DNA from: Poa pratensis
Lineage: Eukaryota; Streptophyta; Magnoliopsida; Poales; Poaceae
NCBI GenBank assembly: GCA_947311845.1
Contig: CAMZMU010000116.1
Coordinates: 3,648,421 to 3,712,420, forward strand
Length of the DNA: 64,000 bases
Direction of reading: 5' to 3'
This document shows positions 1-11,548 of this stretch, in pieces. The notes under the pieces were generated by a model that did no database searches, had not been told where the DNA came from, and saw only the letters and a program-made list of their open reading frames with translations. Made by a program: the position numbers and the translations under genes. Every line of letters starts with the position of its first letter. Positions within the stretch are counted from its first letter, which is position 1.

Positions 1-222
1 GACGAGGGCTTCGTCTTGGTGAGGAACAAATAACCGGATCGGAAAGAAAACAGGGGAAGGCCCAGCCCGAGTAGGCCACGAAGGTCGAGTCCGCGACGGA
101 AACAATCCTGCTGGCACAGTTCCGTAAATACATTGCTGCCACTTCGATCGTCGCCTTCAATCGCCGATTCCGCTACGCCCTCTCTCCGGTCTAGGCAGCG
201 GTGCACACGGCGAGCTGACAAG

Positions 223-769
223 ATGACCAAGACTGACAGGACCCGCGACCGCGACGATGGGCCGGAGACGGAGACGGCGGCAAAGAGGAGGAGCCTGTCA
301 CCGGAGGAGGAGGTGGATATCGTCTCCTCCTATACACTCACCTCTCCACTGCGCAAGCCTTACATTCCCGACGAGCTAGCTGATCCGACTGCCCATCCGG
401 AGATACACGCCGCATTCCAGCAAGCCAAGGCCCAGTACAAAGCAAAATTAGATGCTCTGAATGATCTGTTTCCTTAGGATTATACCGCTAATAGTGGGGA
501 ACATTCGTCCATGTTTCCTGCTCCCATCCGTGCGTTGGCGAGAACGGCGGTGCTTCTTGCTGCCAAATCTATCGTCAGGCTCTCATCCTCCCTCGGTACG
601 TATGTATGTTACAGCATCATGCTTGCTAATTAATTAAAATGCTTGTTGACGACGATTGAGGATCTGGGCGCTAACTAATTACTAGTGTTTACAGACGGGA
701 AGCCGCTGACTAGTTGCTGTGGTTTGTGGATCGAATGGAACGAGAAGAGCAAAACCGGCGTCGTTTTGA
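223..769 (+). pseudogene. Truncated trypsin-like (Deg/HtrA-type) protease, N-terminal fragment
   Basis: This is the 5' part of a paralogue of the gene at 15444-18011. The ATG at 223 opens with MTKTDRTRD, matching MTKPDRTRD in the other copy. The frame runs through a region starting SPEEEVDIVSSY to a TAG at 475-477. Past that stop the same frame continues into MFPAPIRALARTAVLLAAKS, which the other copy also has, so the TAG is a premature stop inside an old exon. An intron follows and a second exon begins near 694 (DGKPLTSCCGLWIEWN). Homology ends near 769 at VVLT, just before the position where the paralogue carries the AHI catalytic-histidine motif. Everything downstream is missing. It cannot make a working protease. 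The identification rests on alignment to the second copy. Confidence 0.75.
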
Positions 770-1324
770 CGCGTAGAGATGCCTCGTTAGTTTTCAGATT
801 CAGGTATACTTCACGCGTAGAGATCTTCGGAGAATCAAAATATTAACTGTGAACTTATCTGAAGACGGTGACTATTGTGTACCATATTGTATAACACGTA
901 TGTATTTTTTCTCAGCCAAGTCTTATTTAAAGATGATCCATGCATATTGTCTTTTCCATGTGAGTATATTCATTTTTCCATATGGGCAGACTTGGTATAA
1001 TCTGGGCCCCGAAAAATAGGATTATGTATGTGCAATATGTATGTATACACCAAAATACGTTAGATAATCAGAAAAACAAACATAGTTCAGCACTTCAGCC
1101 TGCCCTCCCATATATCAGCTTGGAAAAGGTTGCTGTTGAAGTAAGTTGCCATAGTTTGCAAATTTTTCTTGAGCACTTGCCAAACTATCATCCTCCAACA
1201 CCAGATAAACAATATGCATACAAAACTATATTTATATGTGTGGTTGACTTCATTAGTTCATTTACATGGATATAAATACTTGCCTTGTTTTCGAACTTTG
1301 CAAAACATTTGCTCTAACTAAGTT
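770..1324. other. Intergenic, no gene seen
   Basis: This AT-rich stretch follows the break in the protease homology. The 11-bp word CGCGTAGAGAT occurs twice near the break (around 770 and 813), which may mark rearrangement. The open frame at 982-1275 has no recognisable domain and I do not call it. Confidence 0.4.
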
Positions 1325-1930
1325 CTGTTTATTTGTGTAGCTACCCCTCTGGTAACTTGACCCAGCACTTCACCAAGTTAGCCCAGGCAAGTCACAGTTG
1401 ATTTCTTTGCATTTTTATTGTGGTGTGAAGTATTTGTGGCGTCCTGTGATGTTTGTACAATAAATAGAAAGGAGGCCATCTTTTAAATGACAAAAATAGA
1501 TGTTTTGTCAAATCCTCCCTGCGTCCTTCAAATGCCTAGTCTTTTGGCAGACACTCAAATTAGAAGCGGTTTCTTATTTTGCTTTCCGTATTCCCTAGAT
1601 TACCATTATATGGACCAAAAATTAAAATAAGGGTGACATTAAGCAAAAAATGACCAACCGGATGTGTAGCCGTGTGTAATAGTTATTTGCTATGACTATA
1701 TTGGATTTTAAATGTTGTATGCACGAAACACTCTCCGGTATACTTTTGATAAATTTAAAATTCTTCGAGGTGTGATTTTGAAAAACACTTACATTGAGTG
1801 CTCTTTTACAGCAATATATTGTGTACTTTTTCTTTAACAGGTCAGATGAATTCTGTTATGCCAACTGAGCACCAAGAGGAAGGAGAGGAGGTAGCAGTTA
1901 ATTGAACTTTTCGTTTAGCATTTTGTAACG
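1325..1930. repeat. Duplicated intergenic segment, copy 1
   Basis: The segment starts around TTTATTTGTGTAGC and ends around GCATTTTGTAACGG. It aligns with 5925-6540, with scattered substitutions and small indels. Both copies contain the same MITE-like interior (AATGCCTAGTCTTTTGGCAG in this copy). It is part of the old local duplication that also produced the paired F-box and protease copies. No coding sequence is seen. Confidence 0.7.
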
Positions 1931-3079
1931 GTTATGGTGCACCCGCAGGCCTGTGGTTTCTTGTTCATGTTAAGGCCTTGTTTTGGTTAGTGCTGCTAAC
2001 TTTGTTATGAAGAGCCATGCATTCCTGTGCTTTAGGCTCTAGACGCAGACGCTATGCAGCCGTGCATGTCTTCTTCTGTTTTGACTTAATCTGACAAGAT
2101 GTCATGTATTCTTATGTTGTAGACTTCTCAAATTACTCATGCTTTTAAGCTCCGGGGTATGTGTTGCCATTCATTTTGTGGGCCGCGTTTTTGATTACCA
2201 GAATGAGATACCGGATACACCAATAGGCAGTCATTGTCATCTCGGTTAATGGCTCTCGTTCGGAGCTTGCTCTGTTTTTCATCGAGCCATCGAGATTTTG
2301 TTGATGGGTTAGCTATTTTTCCAATACGCATCAGCTCTGAATGGTGCGTATGTGTCAGGACACAAGAACACGTCAGGTTTCGTTTCAATTTAAAGAAACT
2401 ATTTGTGGTGCCAATTCGAAGGAACGTCAGCGCCAACCATGCCATCTTTGCCTCTGAAACTTCAGCCATTGTCACACAACCATCAGCCACTGGATCATTT
2501 GTGAGCTTTGTCTGACGCCCATGAATACTGTAGCATTTCTACACCTAGGTACCTGAAATAACTTGTGCAAACAAAAGGGCCGTGACATTGCCGCATCTTA
2601 TAAAGATCAGACAGTACCATGAGTTCATGACTAGGTTCCTTACCTCTCACCTGAGTAAACTGATACCCTATTTCGAGGCGTTACACCTCTCAATGTCTCG
2701 ACAATATCATATACACATTAGGCAGGTATATTGCTGATTATTACCAGAAGAAAATCACAAAACCTGCTTTGCCTCAGTATAGATAGGAATAAATCGATGT
2801 GAGAAAACTCAAAAGTCTAAGCGAGTTCACAAAAGGGAATATGCATCTGGTGCAATGGGTGCAACATGTATATTTTGAAGACTGTACGACTTCAAAAGTG
2901 ATATGTGATCTTTAAACTGAATACAAGACTCAGACCACTATAATAAAATAAAATAAAATATACATATGCAGGCTGCTAATAACCACGATGATGAAATGCT
3001 AGAACTGTGTATATAACTGATCCATTGTATTAGTTAGATAATTTAGAGAAAAAATATAGAATTTGGTGTCATCTGACTG
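1931..3079. other. Intergenic, no supported gene
   Basis: A minus-strand frame at 2137-2490 opens with ATG (MADGCVTMAEV) and runs 117 codons, but it has no domain I recognise and ordinary composition, so I do not call it a gene. A 29-bp stretch at 2861-2889 is identical to the filler found inside the F-box pseudogene at 4956-4984. Confidence 0.4.
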
Positions 3080-3400
3080 TATTTGGTGAAATAATCGTCA
3101 AAAGCACAACAGCCAATTGGTCCATGGTTTCAGTTTAAGCCATGCGAAATGGATCTACTTTCAGGCACTTGGTTGACCATACGGCAACATGGCATATATA
3201 TATCAGTGGGGATAAGGTGATGAAGAGTACAAATATTTTATGCTCTGCACGAACATGGCATACATATATCAGTGGGGATAAGGTGATGAAGAGTACAAAT
3301 ATTTTATGCGCTGCACGAACATGGTAAAAAAGAGAGATAAAGTAGCACTTATTCCCAACTTGCACAGGTCATGCGGAACGAGGACAGAACAGTGCCGAAA
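3080..3400. repeat. Downstream flank of F-box copy 1 with 66-bp tandem duplication
   Basis: This flank aligns with 10780-11405, the downstream flank of the second F-box copy. Inside it a 66-bp unit starting CATGGCATA is present twice in tandem (3188-3253 and 3254-3319), followed by the first bases of a third copy. The second flank has only one copy of the unit, so the tandem step came after the larger duplication. Confidence 0.7.
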
Positions 3401-3996
3401 TATTTATGCCACCTTACCGAAAAATCAGCATTTAAACTTCACATGCTATTACTTGTAAGAATGGAAAAAGTTAGGACAAATGTAAGGCAACAAATTAGGC
3501 ACTTCTACAAACCAAAGGTGCATTATTCACTGAAACTAGCAGAAACAACATTGCAAACATTCTGTCTTGAGCTGCGAAGGAATAGATGTGGGACAAGAGG
3601 CATGAAGGCCGTCCTTTTGCACCAAAGCAGGTTCAAACATACATGTAGTAATTGCTGGTGTCAGCAGCTTACAATAAAGGAGAAAACACCAAAGAAATAA
3701 CAATAACCAACTAAACATAGGAGTAGGTTTAAACTAGAGTAGCATTCAAGTGCAATAGGACAGAAAATTAACTACTGACGAACCCCTTCAAGCGGCAAGT
3801 TCAGATTTGAAGCTTGATCTTACACACGCCTCCACAGCCCCGGTATAGTCCTGACTCCTGAGTAGGGAACAAAACATTCCATCACTGAATGAAGTAGATC
3901 CTTTCTTAGAGCAGCAGAACTCAGAAGGCTGGGACACCATTTGGTAACAAAAGCAGCAACATGGAATTTGACCTTTGGCAGAAGACAAGGCAATCT

Positions 3997-5790
3997 TCAA
4001 AATGGGCATCGATTACACTTGTAGCATCTGCTGGAGGGCATGTCAAAGGGATCAACCATTGACAGATCATGGGTATGCCTGTTGTGTGTGAAATAATCCT
4101 TACTACCACATTTCAGTTCAATTCGAGCATCTCGAGAAGCTCTATCTTTGATTTGTAGAAGCCCATGTTGATTTGCAAACCATTTTTGCTGGCGGTGGTA
4201 AGGCAATGTGATCTTCATTTCCTTTAGCACTTTGGCATTTAAAACAAAAAACTTGGTGAAGTTAATAGATGGACTCTTGGTGCCGTCATAATTCTTCAAC
4301 ACCACTTCTTTGAGATGGCGCTCAAAGCATTCAATTGGGTCCAGTGGGTCATACTTTCGGATATTATTCATGACCATCCATGGGTGCGAAAGCTGTCAAT
4401 AGAGAACACATCGTACAGCAGATATGGCCGAGATGTTAGCAGTACAAAGTTGAAGTGCTGATTTTCACATATAAAGTAATCAGCTATGTTTTATACTTAC
4501 AATGACATACAGCCTCCCCAAGCAGAGAAAGCACTTGAGGAAGTTAACCACTGCATCCAGATTAGGACCATAAGAGTCAAGATACCCAATATCTTCAGCT
4601 TGGGTGCCGAGATTACCCGTATGATTGCTGGACCATACTTTGGATCAAGTGGTAACAATCTCTCAAGGCACGGGGCGTCCTCAATTACCAACTCTTGCAA
4701 GAAGATGCCTCCGAACCTACAGTCGGCGCTGAAGCCTAAACTCTTAAGAGTATGGGAGCTGATGCAGAGGCGAACAATGCCGAGATTTCCCTTGAGTTCA
4801 AGACTTTCCAGTGTAGTGCAGGCAGAGAGCATGTTCTGGAGAGCATCCTCCGAGATGGTGACCCTCTGCAGGGTCAGCTGCTTGAGGCACGCAAACTTGG
4901 GCACAGTCAAGCCAAGGAAATGGCAGTTGCCGAATTCAGCCACGCGGAGCGTGGGGGCAACATGTATATTTTGAAGACTGTACGAAATGGCAGTTGCCAA
5001 GGAAATGGCAGTTGCCGAATTCAGCCACGCGGAGCGTGGGGGCGATGCGAAACACGGACGGTGGCAGCAGGTTGACTGTCTTCTCCGTGTGGACATAGAC
5101 GCGATCGTAGGTCAGCCCGAGCTCCTGTAGCTTGTTCAGGGCTTGGGAACAAAGCCAGCCTTCGATCTTGTGGGAACAATCGCTGGTGAAGACGCCGAGG
5201 GAGAAGCGGCGTCCGGGGCCAGGATGCTGAGAGATGATCTTTTGGATCAAGTCGATGGTTCTGTGGCCCTTGCTCATGAGCCCAAGGCTCGCCACGAGGT
5301 TGAGAGGAGCGGATCGCCAGAGCGGACGCCACCGGCGAGAGACGGCCTGCGTGCGGACACCGTCCTTGGCGGGGAGGAGCGAGACGATGGTGCCCAGGAC
5401 GGCGTCGGGGAGGCGGCTGATGAAATCGGCGCTCTCCGCGTCACGGACGTTCCCGTTCCCCGGTGGTCGATCTTGGTCGTCGTCGTCGATGGGATGGAAC
5501 TTACGCTTCTTGAGAGCTCGCATCGCCGCCGCCGCCACCTCACCCGCAGCCGCCGCCACATCAGCTGCCTCCTTGGCATCTGAGGCCGCAGCCGAAGCCG
5601 TCATGGCTGCCTCCTTGGCGTTTAACGCCGCCGCAGACGCAGCCACGGCAGCCCCCTTCGCATCAGCCGAGGCCTCCTTGGCAGTCGCCGCCGCCGCCGC
5701 CGCCGCCGCAATCGAAGCGGCCAAGGCAGCCTCATTGGCAGCCGCCGCCGCGGCCGAGGCGTCCTTGGCAGCCGCCGCCGCCGCCTCCAT
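3997..5790 (-). pseudogene. F-box/FBD protein with Ala-rich N-terminus, disrupted
   Basis: F-box proteins recruit substrates to SCF ubiquitin ligases. From ATG 5790 there is an unusual leader of about 90 residues made of repeated AA-x-KEAA units. A KKRK basic stretch follows, then an F-box (DFISRLPDAVLGTIVSLLP, then RWRPLWRSAPLNL), degenerate leucine-rich segments (TLRVAEFGNCHFLG, CLKQLTL, SLELKG), and the APCLERLLPLD and RVISAPKLKILG motifs seen in grass FBD proteins. After an intron (acceptor near 4393), an FBD-type exon reads KYDPLDPIECFERHLKEVVL and stops at 3997. Three facts show decay: an 85-bp insertion at about 4918-5002 shifts the frame; a deletion joins ILG to GPNLDAVVNFLK out of frame near 4580; and the sister copy keeps the intervening sequence. 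The closest relative is the copy at 13342-14680. Confidence 0.85.
4918..5002. other. 85-bp templated insertion in the F-box pseudogene
   Basis: A segment of about 40 bp around CGAATTCAGCCACGCGGAGC appears twice, offset by 85 bp. Between the copies lies a 29-bp block (4956-4984) identical to 2861-2889 in the downstream flank, followed by a further short partial copy of AAATGGCAGTTGCC. Since 85 is not a multiple of three, the coding frame is lost. The arrangement fits repair of a double-strand break with sequence copied from nearby. Confidence 0.75.
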
Positions 5791-5924
5791 GGCTGACGAC
5801 ACAGACGAGGGACTGGGATGGGGAACGAATCGAGGGTTTGCTGCTACTGTTCGAGTAAAGATGGGAATTTTAGTGGGAACTGAAAACATTTTCGACGGCC
5901 CTGTAGCTTTGCAACATTTTCGAC

Positions 5925-6540
5925 ATTTATTTGTGTAGCACCCCTCTGGTAACTTGAGGCAGCACTTCACCAGTGAGCCCAGGCAAGTGACAATTGATTT
6001 TTTTTTGCATTTTTATTGTGGTGCAAAGCATTTGTGGCATCATGTATTTTAAATGACAAAAATAGATGTTTTGTCAAATCCCTATACTCTCTCTACCCGT
6101 GTCTGCAAATGCCTAGTCTTTTAGGAGACACTCAAATTATTAGTCCTTCATATTTTTGTCTAGATATTCCCTAGATTACCATTATATGGACCGAAAATTA
6201 AATTAAGGGTGACATATTAGGCGGAAAATTAAAGACCAATTGGATGTGTAGCAGTATGAAATAGTTATTTGCTAGGCGTATATTGGATTTTAAATGATGT
6301 TGTTATGCACAAAACAGTCTCTCCTTTATGCTTTTGAAGAATTTTAAAATTCTTCAAGTCCCGGTTTTAAAGAACACTTGGATGTTCTTGAATATTTTAT
6401 GGAGTGCCATGCAAAAGATTATTTTTTTCCTCACTTTGGATGTTCTTGATAGTTCAGAATTGACCACCAGGGGGAAGGAGAAGAGGAAGCAGCAGTTAAT
6501 TGACCTTTCAGTTAGCATTTTGTAACGGCTATGAGCAATG
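5925..6540. repeat. Duplicated intergenic segment, copy 2
   Basis: This is the partner of 1325-1930, beginning TTTATTTGTGTAGCACCCC and ending at GCATTTTGTAACGG. It lies directly upstream of F-box copy 1. A short sub-repeat (TTTCGTTTAGCATTTTGTAA) recurs just after it. No gene is seen. Confidence 0.7.
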
Positions 6541-7211
6541 TGAGGTGATCGGCATGTGCGCTTTCGTTTAGCATTTTGTAATGGATATTTTAACGGCACT
6601 ACAATTACTCCATGTGCGGCGAAGTCTTGGCAGGAGTTGTAAAAGGGGTGGTATTGACTTGTTGTTGCAACTCTAGAGTAGTAGTAGCCGTCATCATGTT
6701 ATCTTAGTCTCTGTTCTCTGCGAATAAAAAACTGAACTTTCTGCACCATTTTTAAGACGAATTCTGACCAATCTATTAGCAAATTACGAACTGGTATAGT
6801 TGCTCAAAGAACAAAATAAGAAGGCATAATCATGGTCCCAAAAATAGTATAATTGCATCCAATGTCGAAAGGAGCAACCCGCCGAGTATACAACGAAATA
6901 ATTTAGCAAATCATCCATTTATTTGTTGGATCCAAGAATGTTTCGCTAAGGTAGAAATGATACTTGAATAATTCATAGGGTGTTTGAAGCAAGAAATGAA
7001 CCACTGCACATGTTCGATCAGTGCCTCAAATAGGTTGACATTTGGAGTTGAAAACAGTATTCATATCTACTCAGTCCATTCCTCTTTGTTAAAATGTACC
7101 CAATTCACCACCATTAACTGGTTTTCTTAGCCATCTTGTAATGCATTGGTATCTTAATCTTGCATGCTTCTGCCCTCCAAATTGCATTTCAAATTTCCTG
7201 AATGAAGCTTG
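6541..7211. other. Intergenic, no gene seen
   Basis: AT-rich DNA between the duplicated segment and the solo LTR. The open frames here are short and have no recognisable domain. Confidence 0.4.
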
Positions 7212-7216
7212 CCATA

Positions 7217-10200
7217 TGTAACAGCACAAAGTTGAAAACCTAAAAACCCGAATAAAATTTCCACTTTTTGCATTCCATGCATGCATCATTGCATTCTTTT
7301 GCAATTGCTAAACATCACAACACTTGTTTTGGACAATATTGAAAATCAAAATGCCACAAATCTCACAACAATGAGTGCACTCAAACTTGCAAAAACAAAT
7401 ACTTTGACTTCTAGTTCCAAAGATAATTTGACAAACTATTTTGAATTGTAAAATAAAATAAAAGGAGTGCAACTCAAAATTGCCTGTGAGCAATTTCTAT
7501 TTTATTTTCCTACCAAATGATTTTCAAATGATCTGGAAAAATTAGGGGAACTTCATATCAATATAAAGAGACTCCCCAAAAAGTTACAGAATTTTTGGAA
7601 GTATTGAAATGCCCCAATTAATTCGAAAACTATGCATCCAGTACTGAAAAGGACCTAATGGTGAGGTTTTCAAAAGTTCCAGGGACTAAAATGCAAAACC
7701 ATCTTCTCCCTCCCTTTCCCTGTAGCGACCGAGCACCATGCTCGCGCCGCACCGCCGCGTCGATACCGCGCCGGGCCCCCCCTGCCCTCACCTGCACGGG
7801 AGCGAGCTCCCCACCACGTGCTCTCCCCATTCCCAGGCTCACTTGCCCCTCTGCCGCTCCCCTTCTCCTCTTCCCCACGGGCCGCCATGGCCGCCGCCCC
7901 CGTCGAGCTCACCGCCGCCGTCTGAAGCGTCCTCGAGCGCATCGAAGCAGAGCCGCAGCTCCGCCGCGTCCACCTCTCCCCCTACGCCGGAGGAATCGAA
8001 CCAAGGACCTCTGGAGCGCCGCCGCCGCTCGAATTCGTCTCCGCCACCGCCGCATCTCCGCCGCGGATTCCGCCGCCGTCGGCTCCTCTCCGGCCACCCC
8101 AACCACCTCAACTCGCCGTGGTGAGCAACCCGTGCTGTGGCACATCTTTCCCTCACCCCCTCCCTCGCTCGCCGTGCTCCACCGCCGCACCGTCGCCGGC
8201 GTTCGTCGCTTCTTTTTCCCGCGCTCGACCGGTCCAGGAAACGGCAGAGGCCGGCCTCAGTGCCGCTTCGCTCTGGCGCCCACCCGGCCTCTGGGCCGGC
8301 CCAACCGGCTAAAAGGCCGGCCTCCTCGGTCTGCTGCCCGGTTTTTAAACCGGCATTAGCCGGGCTGACAGCCGGGCTCCGCTGGAGCCAGGCCGGCCCA
8401 AAACCGGCCAAAACCGGCCTGAGTGCCGGTTTACACTGTTTTTTTTTTCCCGTTTAGTTTTTCCTTTTCTCCCTCGTTTCGTATTGCCCCCGCTACTTCC
8501 CCGCACACTTAGGGACATCGACTCGATGATTCTTACGAGTTCATCGCTCTCTCGCGAAGTCGAGTAGAAAATATTTTTATCGTTGGAATTTAAATAATTG
8601 AAGTAATTATTTAAAAAGAGGAAATTATAAAAGTGATAACTTTTTACCGGGACATCAGAAAAATGTGTTCTTTACACCAAAATGCTCAGAAAAATGTGAA
8701 CTACCTAAAATCATCATCATCATGCATACTTGATCACAATTATAATAATGTACCCCTAGTAGTGTAGAATCACTAGGATGAATATGAGGGTTAGCCAAAT
8801 AATGCCTAATTAATTGGGACACTCATTCAACTTGATGATCATGTCTAGGATCTCATAGTTGCATTAAAAAGTCATATCATCATTTTGTATGCATTGCACA
8901 ATTGCCATGTGTTGATTGTTGTTTTTGCTTTCCGGTGTTGTTTGTGCTTCGGTAGATCGAGGAGTTGAGGTGCAACCACAATTCTTCGACGATTCTTACT
9001 ACCTCTCAAATCTACAAGGCAAGCGTAATCCCCCCTCTGAGCATGTCTCCTCCTATATTTCCGCAATTATTTTCCCCACCATAATATTGCATTCGGTTCC
9101 AAATGTCTTTTGCTTGGATTAGAGTATCCTACTAGTTGCATTAGAAATCTGTTGCCATTACCTGTATCCTTCCTAATATCCATAGGATTGAAGTGTTGGC
9201 CCGAGATAATTATACTTGTTATGTATATTGCTTAGCCATGCTTAGTTAAAATGCTTAAATATCCGGTGGATGTTTCAATGTTGGAACAGTTGATGGAATG
9301 ACCGGATGTGATGGAAATTGTGGTGACGGATAATAAATTGCTAAAGGTGGGGATGAGAGGCCACATGGGATGTGGTGGGTTGTCTCGTTCTCGCCGCCTA
9401 AGTGCGAGTTCTCGCCTACGAGCCAAGTTGAGCGTGCTACCAGGCGTGGGCTATATGGAACCCCTATCGACCAACTAACTTGAGCGGGACTAGCCAGGGT
9501 CCTCTAGTTTGGCTTTCCATTTGCGTGTGCGTTGAGATGGTGGCCAAGACTGAGATGAGGATGGTGGTGTTTAGGAAAATGAGTGGCCATAGGGCGGGGT
9601 GTTGTGATCCTGGCAGTCCTATCCTCACTGATGATCCTGGGTTAGTCCTTAACAAGGTAAAGGTTGTAACCGCTCCCACTCAGCCGGGTTTCCCGGAAGA
9701 GAGCAAATGTACAGGCATGTATGGGCAATGAGCCGGACGGTACGCATGGATAAGAAGCTGGGAGGTCCCTCGGGAACCTGGCGACTTTCACATTGTACAC
9801 CCCTGCAGGGATAAATCTTTTCGAAAAGCCGTGTCCGCGGTTATGGACGACTTGGTGACGGATTCTGAGATCATAGGATAACTTGAACGGAATGATTAAA
9901 ATTGGGTACTAGAGGTACTATTTCACGAATGCAAGGCTGACTTCCTCGAGGGTGATTCGGGGAGGTGCCTTTGATGAACAGGTACATGGATGATGGTGGT
10001 GGTTGTTGAGAAATGTGATTCAAGAGAAAAGAGTCACTTCTTACCCCTCTTTTAAAAGTATTCTGATTAGACGATGCCATGGAGTCAAGGTTTTATTAAA
10101 TAAAATCAGCTTTGTGCAAAAGAGCCATAAAACTTTGAAAGCCTCATCGAGCTAAAGCTCTATATTTAATCTTGCGAGTTCGTCGAACTCAACGTCGTTT

Positions 10201-10633
10201 GTTTTGTTTCAGAGGAGGACTTTACCGACTTCGAAGGTGGGTTCTTTGTGGACGTCGACGAGTAGTCTGGGGTTCCCAGGTGGCAGCTTGGGACATCCCG
10301 GAACAGCTGGCGCGTGGATGTTTATTTGTAGGCCTCTTAGGCCATATTTGGTTCTTGTTGTTTAGAACAACCTTTTGCGCTTCCGCTTGATGTACTGTTG
10401 GGTCTGTGACCTCTGGTTGTATTATTTGCATCTTTCTATGTTATAAGAGTTGAATTATAATGATTTGGGTCGTAGAGTCTGTGATGTGCCAGTTGTTCCA
10501 CAAGTCTTGATCTTACTATTATGCTTTGATAGTTGTGCCTGTGTTAAGGCATCAATCGGGGTTTTCTCCCGGTTGTATCGCTTAACCGGTGACACACAGC
10601 ATCACTGTATAATAGTCGGGTCGGGGCGCTACA
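7217..10633 (+). mobile_element. Solo LTR of a large LTR retrotransposon
   Basis: The stretch starts TGTAACAGC and ends GGGGCGCTACA, so it has TG...CA ends with a TGTA/TACA terminal inversion. The five bases CCATA lie immediately outside both ends (7212-7216 and 10634-10638), the 5-bp target duplication expected of LTR integration. The 3.4-kb interior has a GC-rich stretch (about 7740-8450) whose many overlapping frames look spurious. No primer site, gag or pol is seen, and no second LTR lies nearby. It is most simply a solo LTR left by LTR-LTR recombination. Its length suggests a Gypsy family with long LTRs; I cannot name it. Orientation is arbitrary, set by the TG start. Confidence 0.7.
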
Positions 10634-10779
10634 CCATACTACTTCCTTTAAATTTGATTTCTCAGGATTTTTTGTACTATTTCACCTCAGATTTTGTCAA
10701 AACTTTGTTTACCCCTTTAATTGGTTCTTAGAACCAATTAATATTCGTGCAATCCTTAAACGTTGTGTTGTCAAATGAG

Positions 10780-11405
10780 AAATCAGCCACTGGTGGAATA
10801 ATTGTCAAAGCATAGCAACCAATTGATCCTTGGTATCAATTAAAGCCGTGAAATCTGGGCGAGGTTGGGTGTGTTTTGGCTGAGTTTTGTGATGAGCTGT
10901 TGCTAGGCTGACTTCTGGCTTTCTATAAAAAAGCTGGCGTCTCGTGGCCTTTTCTTAAAAATTAAAGCCATGAAAAAATAGAACTACTTTCAGACACTTT
11001 GGTTAACATATGGCAACATGGCATGACCTATATTAGAGGGGATAAGGCCATGAACAGTGCAACGATATGCTAGTAGAATATAGTTACCTGGAGGTTTTTG
11101 GAACTCTGCATGTTTGCATAAATATCTGTAAACTACATCCAAGATAACATGGAAGAAATTGGATTTATGGAACTCTGTTAGTTTGCAAGAAATATTTGTA
11201 TGCTACATCCATGAATTATGTTAGACTTCTACAGTTCTACTTTATATCAACTCTAATTCTTTATAGATGATTAAAACATGATACAACCATCACCTTAACA
11301 TGCTGCTGATACATCACACACAACGTGATAGGATAGTGTAGCACTTCATTCAAACTTGCACGGACATGCACAGGAATAAAGACATAAAAAAATATTGATC
11401 AAAAG
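10780..11405. repeat. Downstream flank of F-box copy 2
   Basis: This flank aligns with 3080-3400, sharing for example AACTACTTTCAG and TATGGCAACATGGCATG. It is interrupted by the small insertion at 10838-10972. Homology fades near 11405, where the FBD exon should follow but instead unrelated gene fragments begin. Confidence 0.65.
10838..10972 (+). mobile_element. Short 5'-truncated LINE or SINE-like insertion with target duplication
   Basis: The duplicated flank is split by about 106 bp bounded by direct repeats AATTAAAGCCGTGAAA (from 10838) and AATTAAAGCCATGAAA (from 10960). The insert ends with an A-rich tail (TTTTCTTAAAA) preceded by GCTGGCGTCTCGTGGCC. A long imperfect target duplication plus an A-rich 3' end points to target-primed reverse transcription. 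The family is not identified. Confidence 0.5.
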
Positions 11406-11457
11406 TGCCAACTAGTTAGAGGACTGATGAGTGGTGGTGCAGATAAAGAGTTGGTGT

Positions 11458-11548
11458 TGAAGATGCGGTTGATCTAGAGGATGGTGTTGTTGGTCTTCTC
11501 GGAATCGCTGTTGGTCACGTCGTACACGTGTAGCACCACTTCCTTCAT
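11458..11548 (-). pseudogene. DeSI-like (PPPDE) isopeptidase, first-exon fragment
   Basis: From ATG 11548 on the minus strand the frame reads MKEVVLHVYDVTNSDSEKTN, then an in-frame TAG, then INRIF. This resembles the conserved N-terminus of plant PPPDE-domain proteins (deSI-like, proposed deSUMOylating or deubiquitinating isopeptidases), where the stop position normally holds glutamine; one base change explains it. The rest of the domain, including the catalytic His and Cys, is missing, so this is a captured or decayed fragment. The identification comes from memory of the family start motif. Confidence 0.55.

Noticed and set aside
2137..2490. 117-codon minus-strand ATG frame
   Set aside because: No domain, no splice context and no paralogue in the duplicated block.
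5143..5938. Plus-strand frames of up to 234 codons opposite the F-box gene
   Set aside because: They are antisense shadows of the Ala-rich leader and F-box.
7658..8457. Long overlapping frames in the solo LTR's GC-rich part
   Set aside because: All frames on both strands are open together, as expected from GC-rich composition; no domain.
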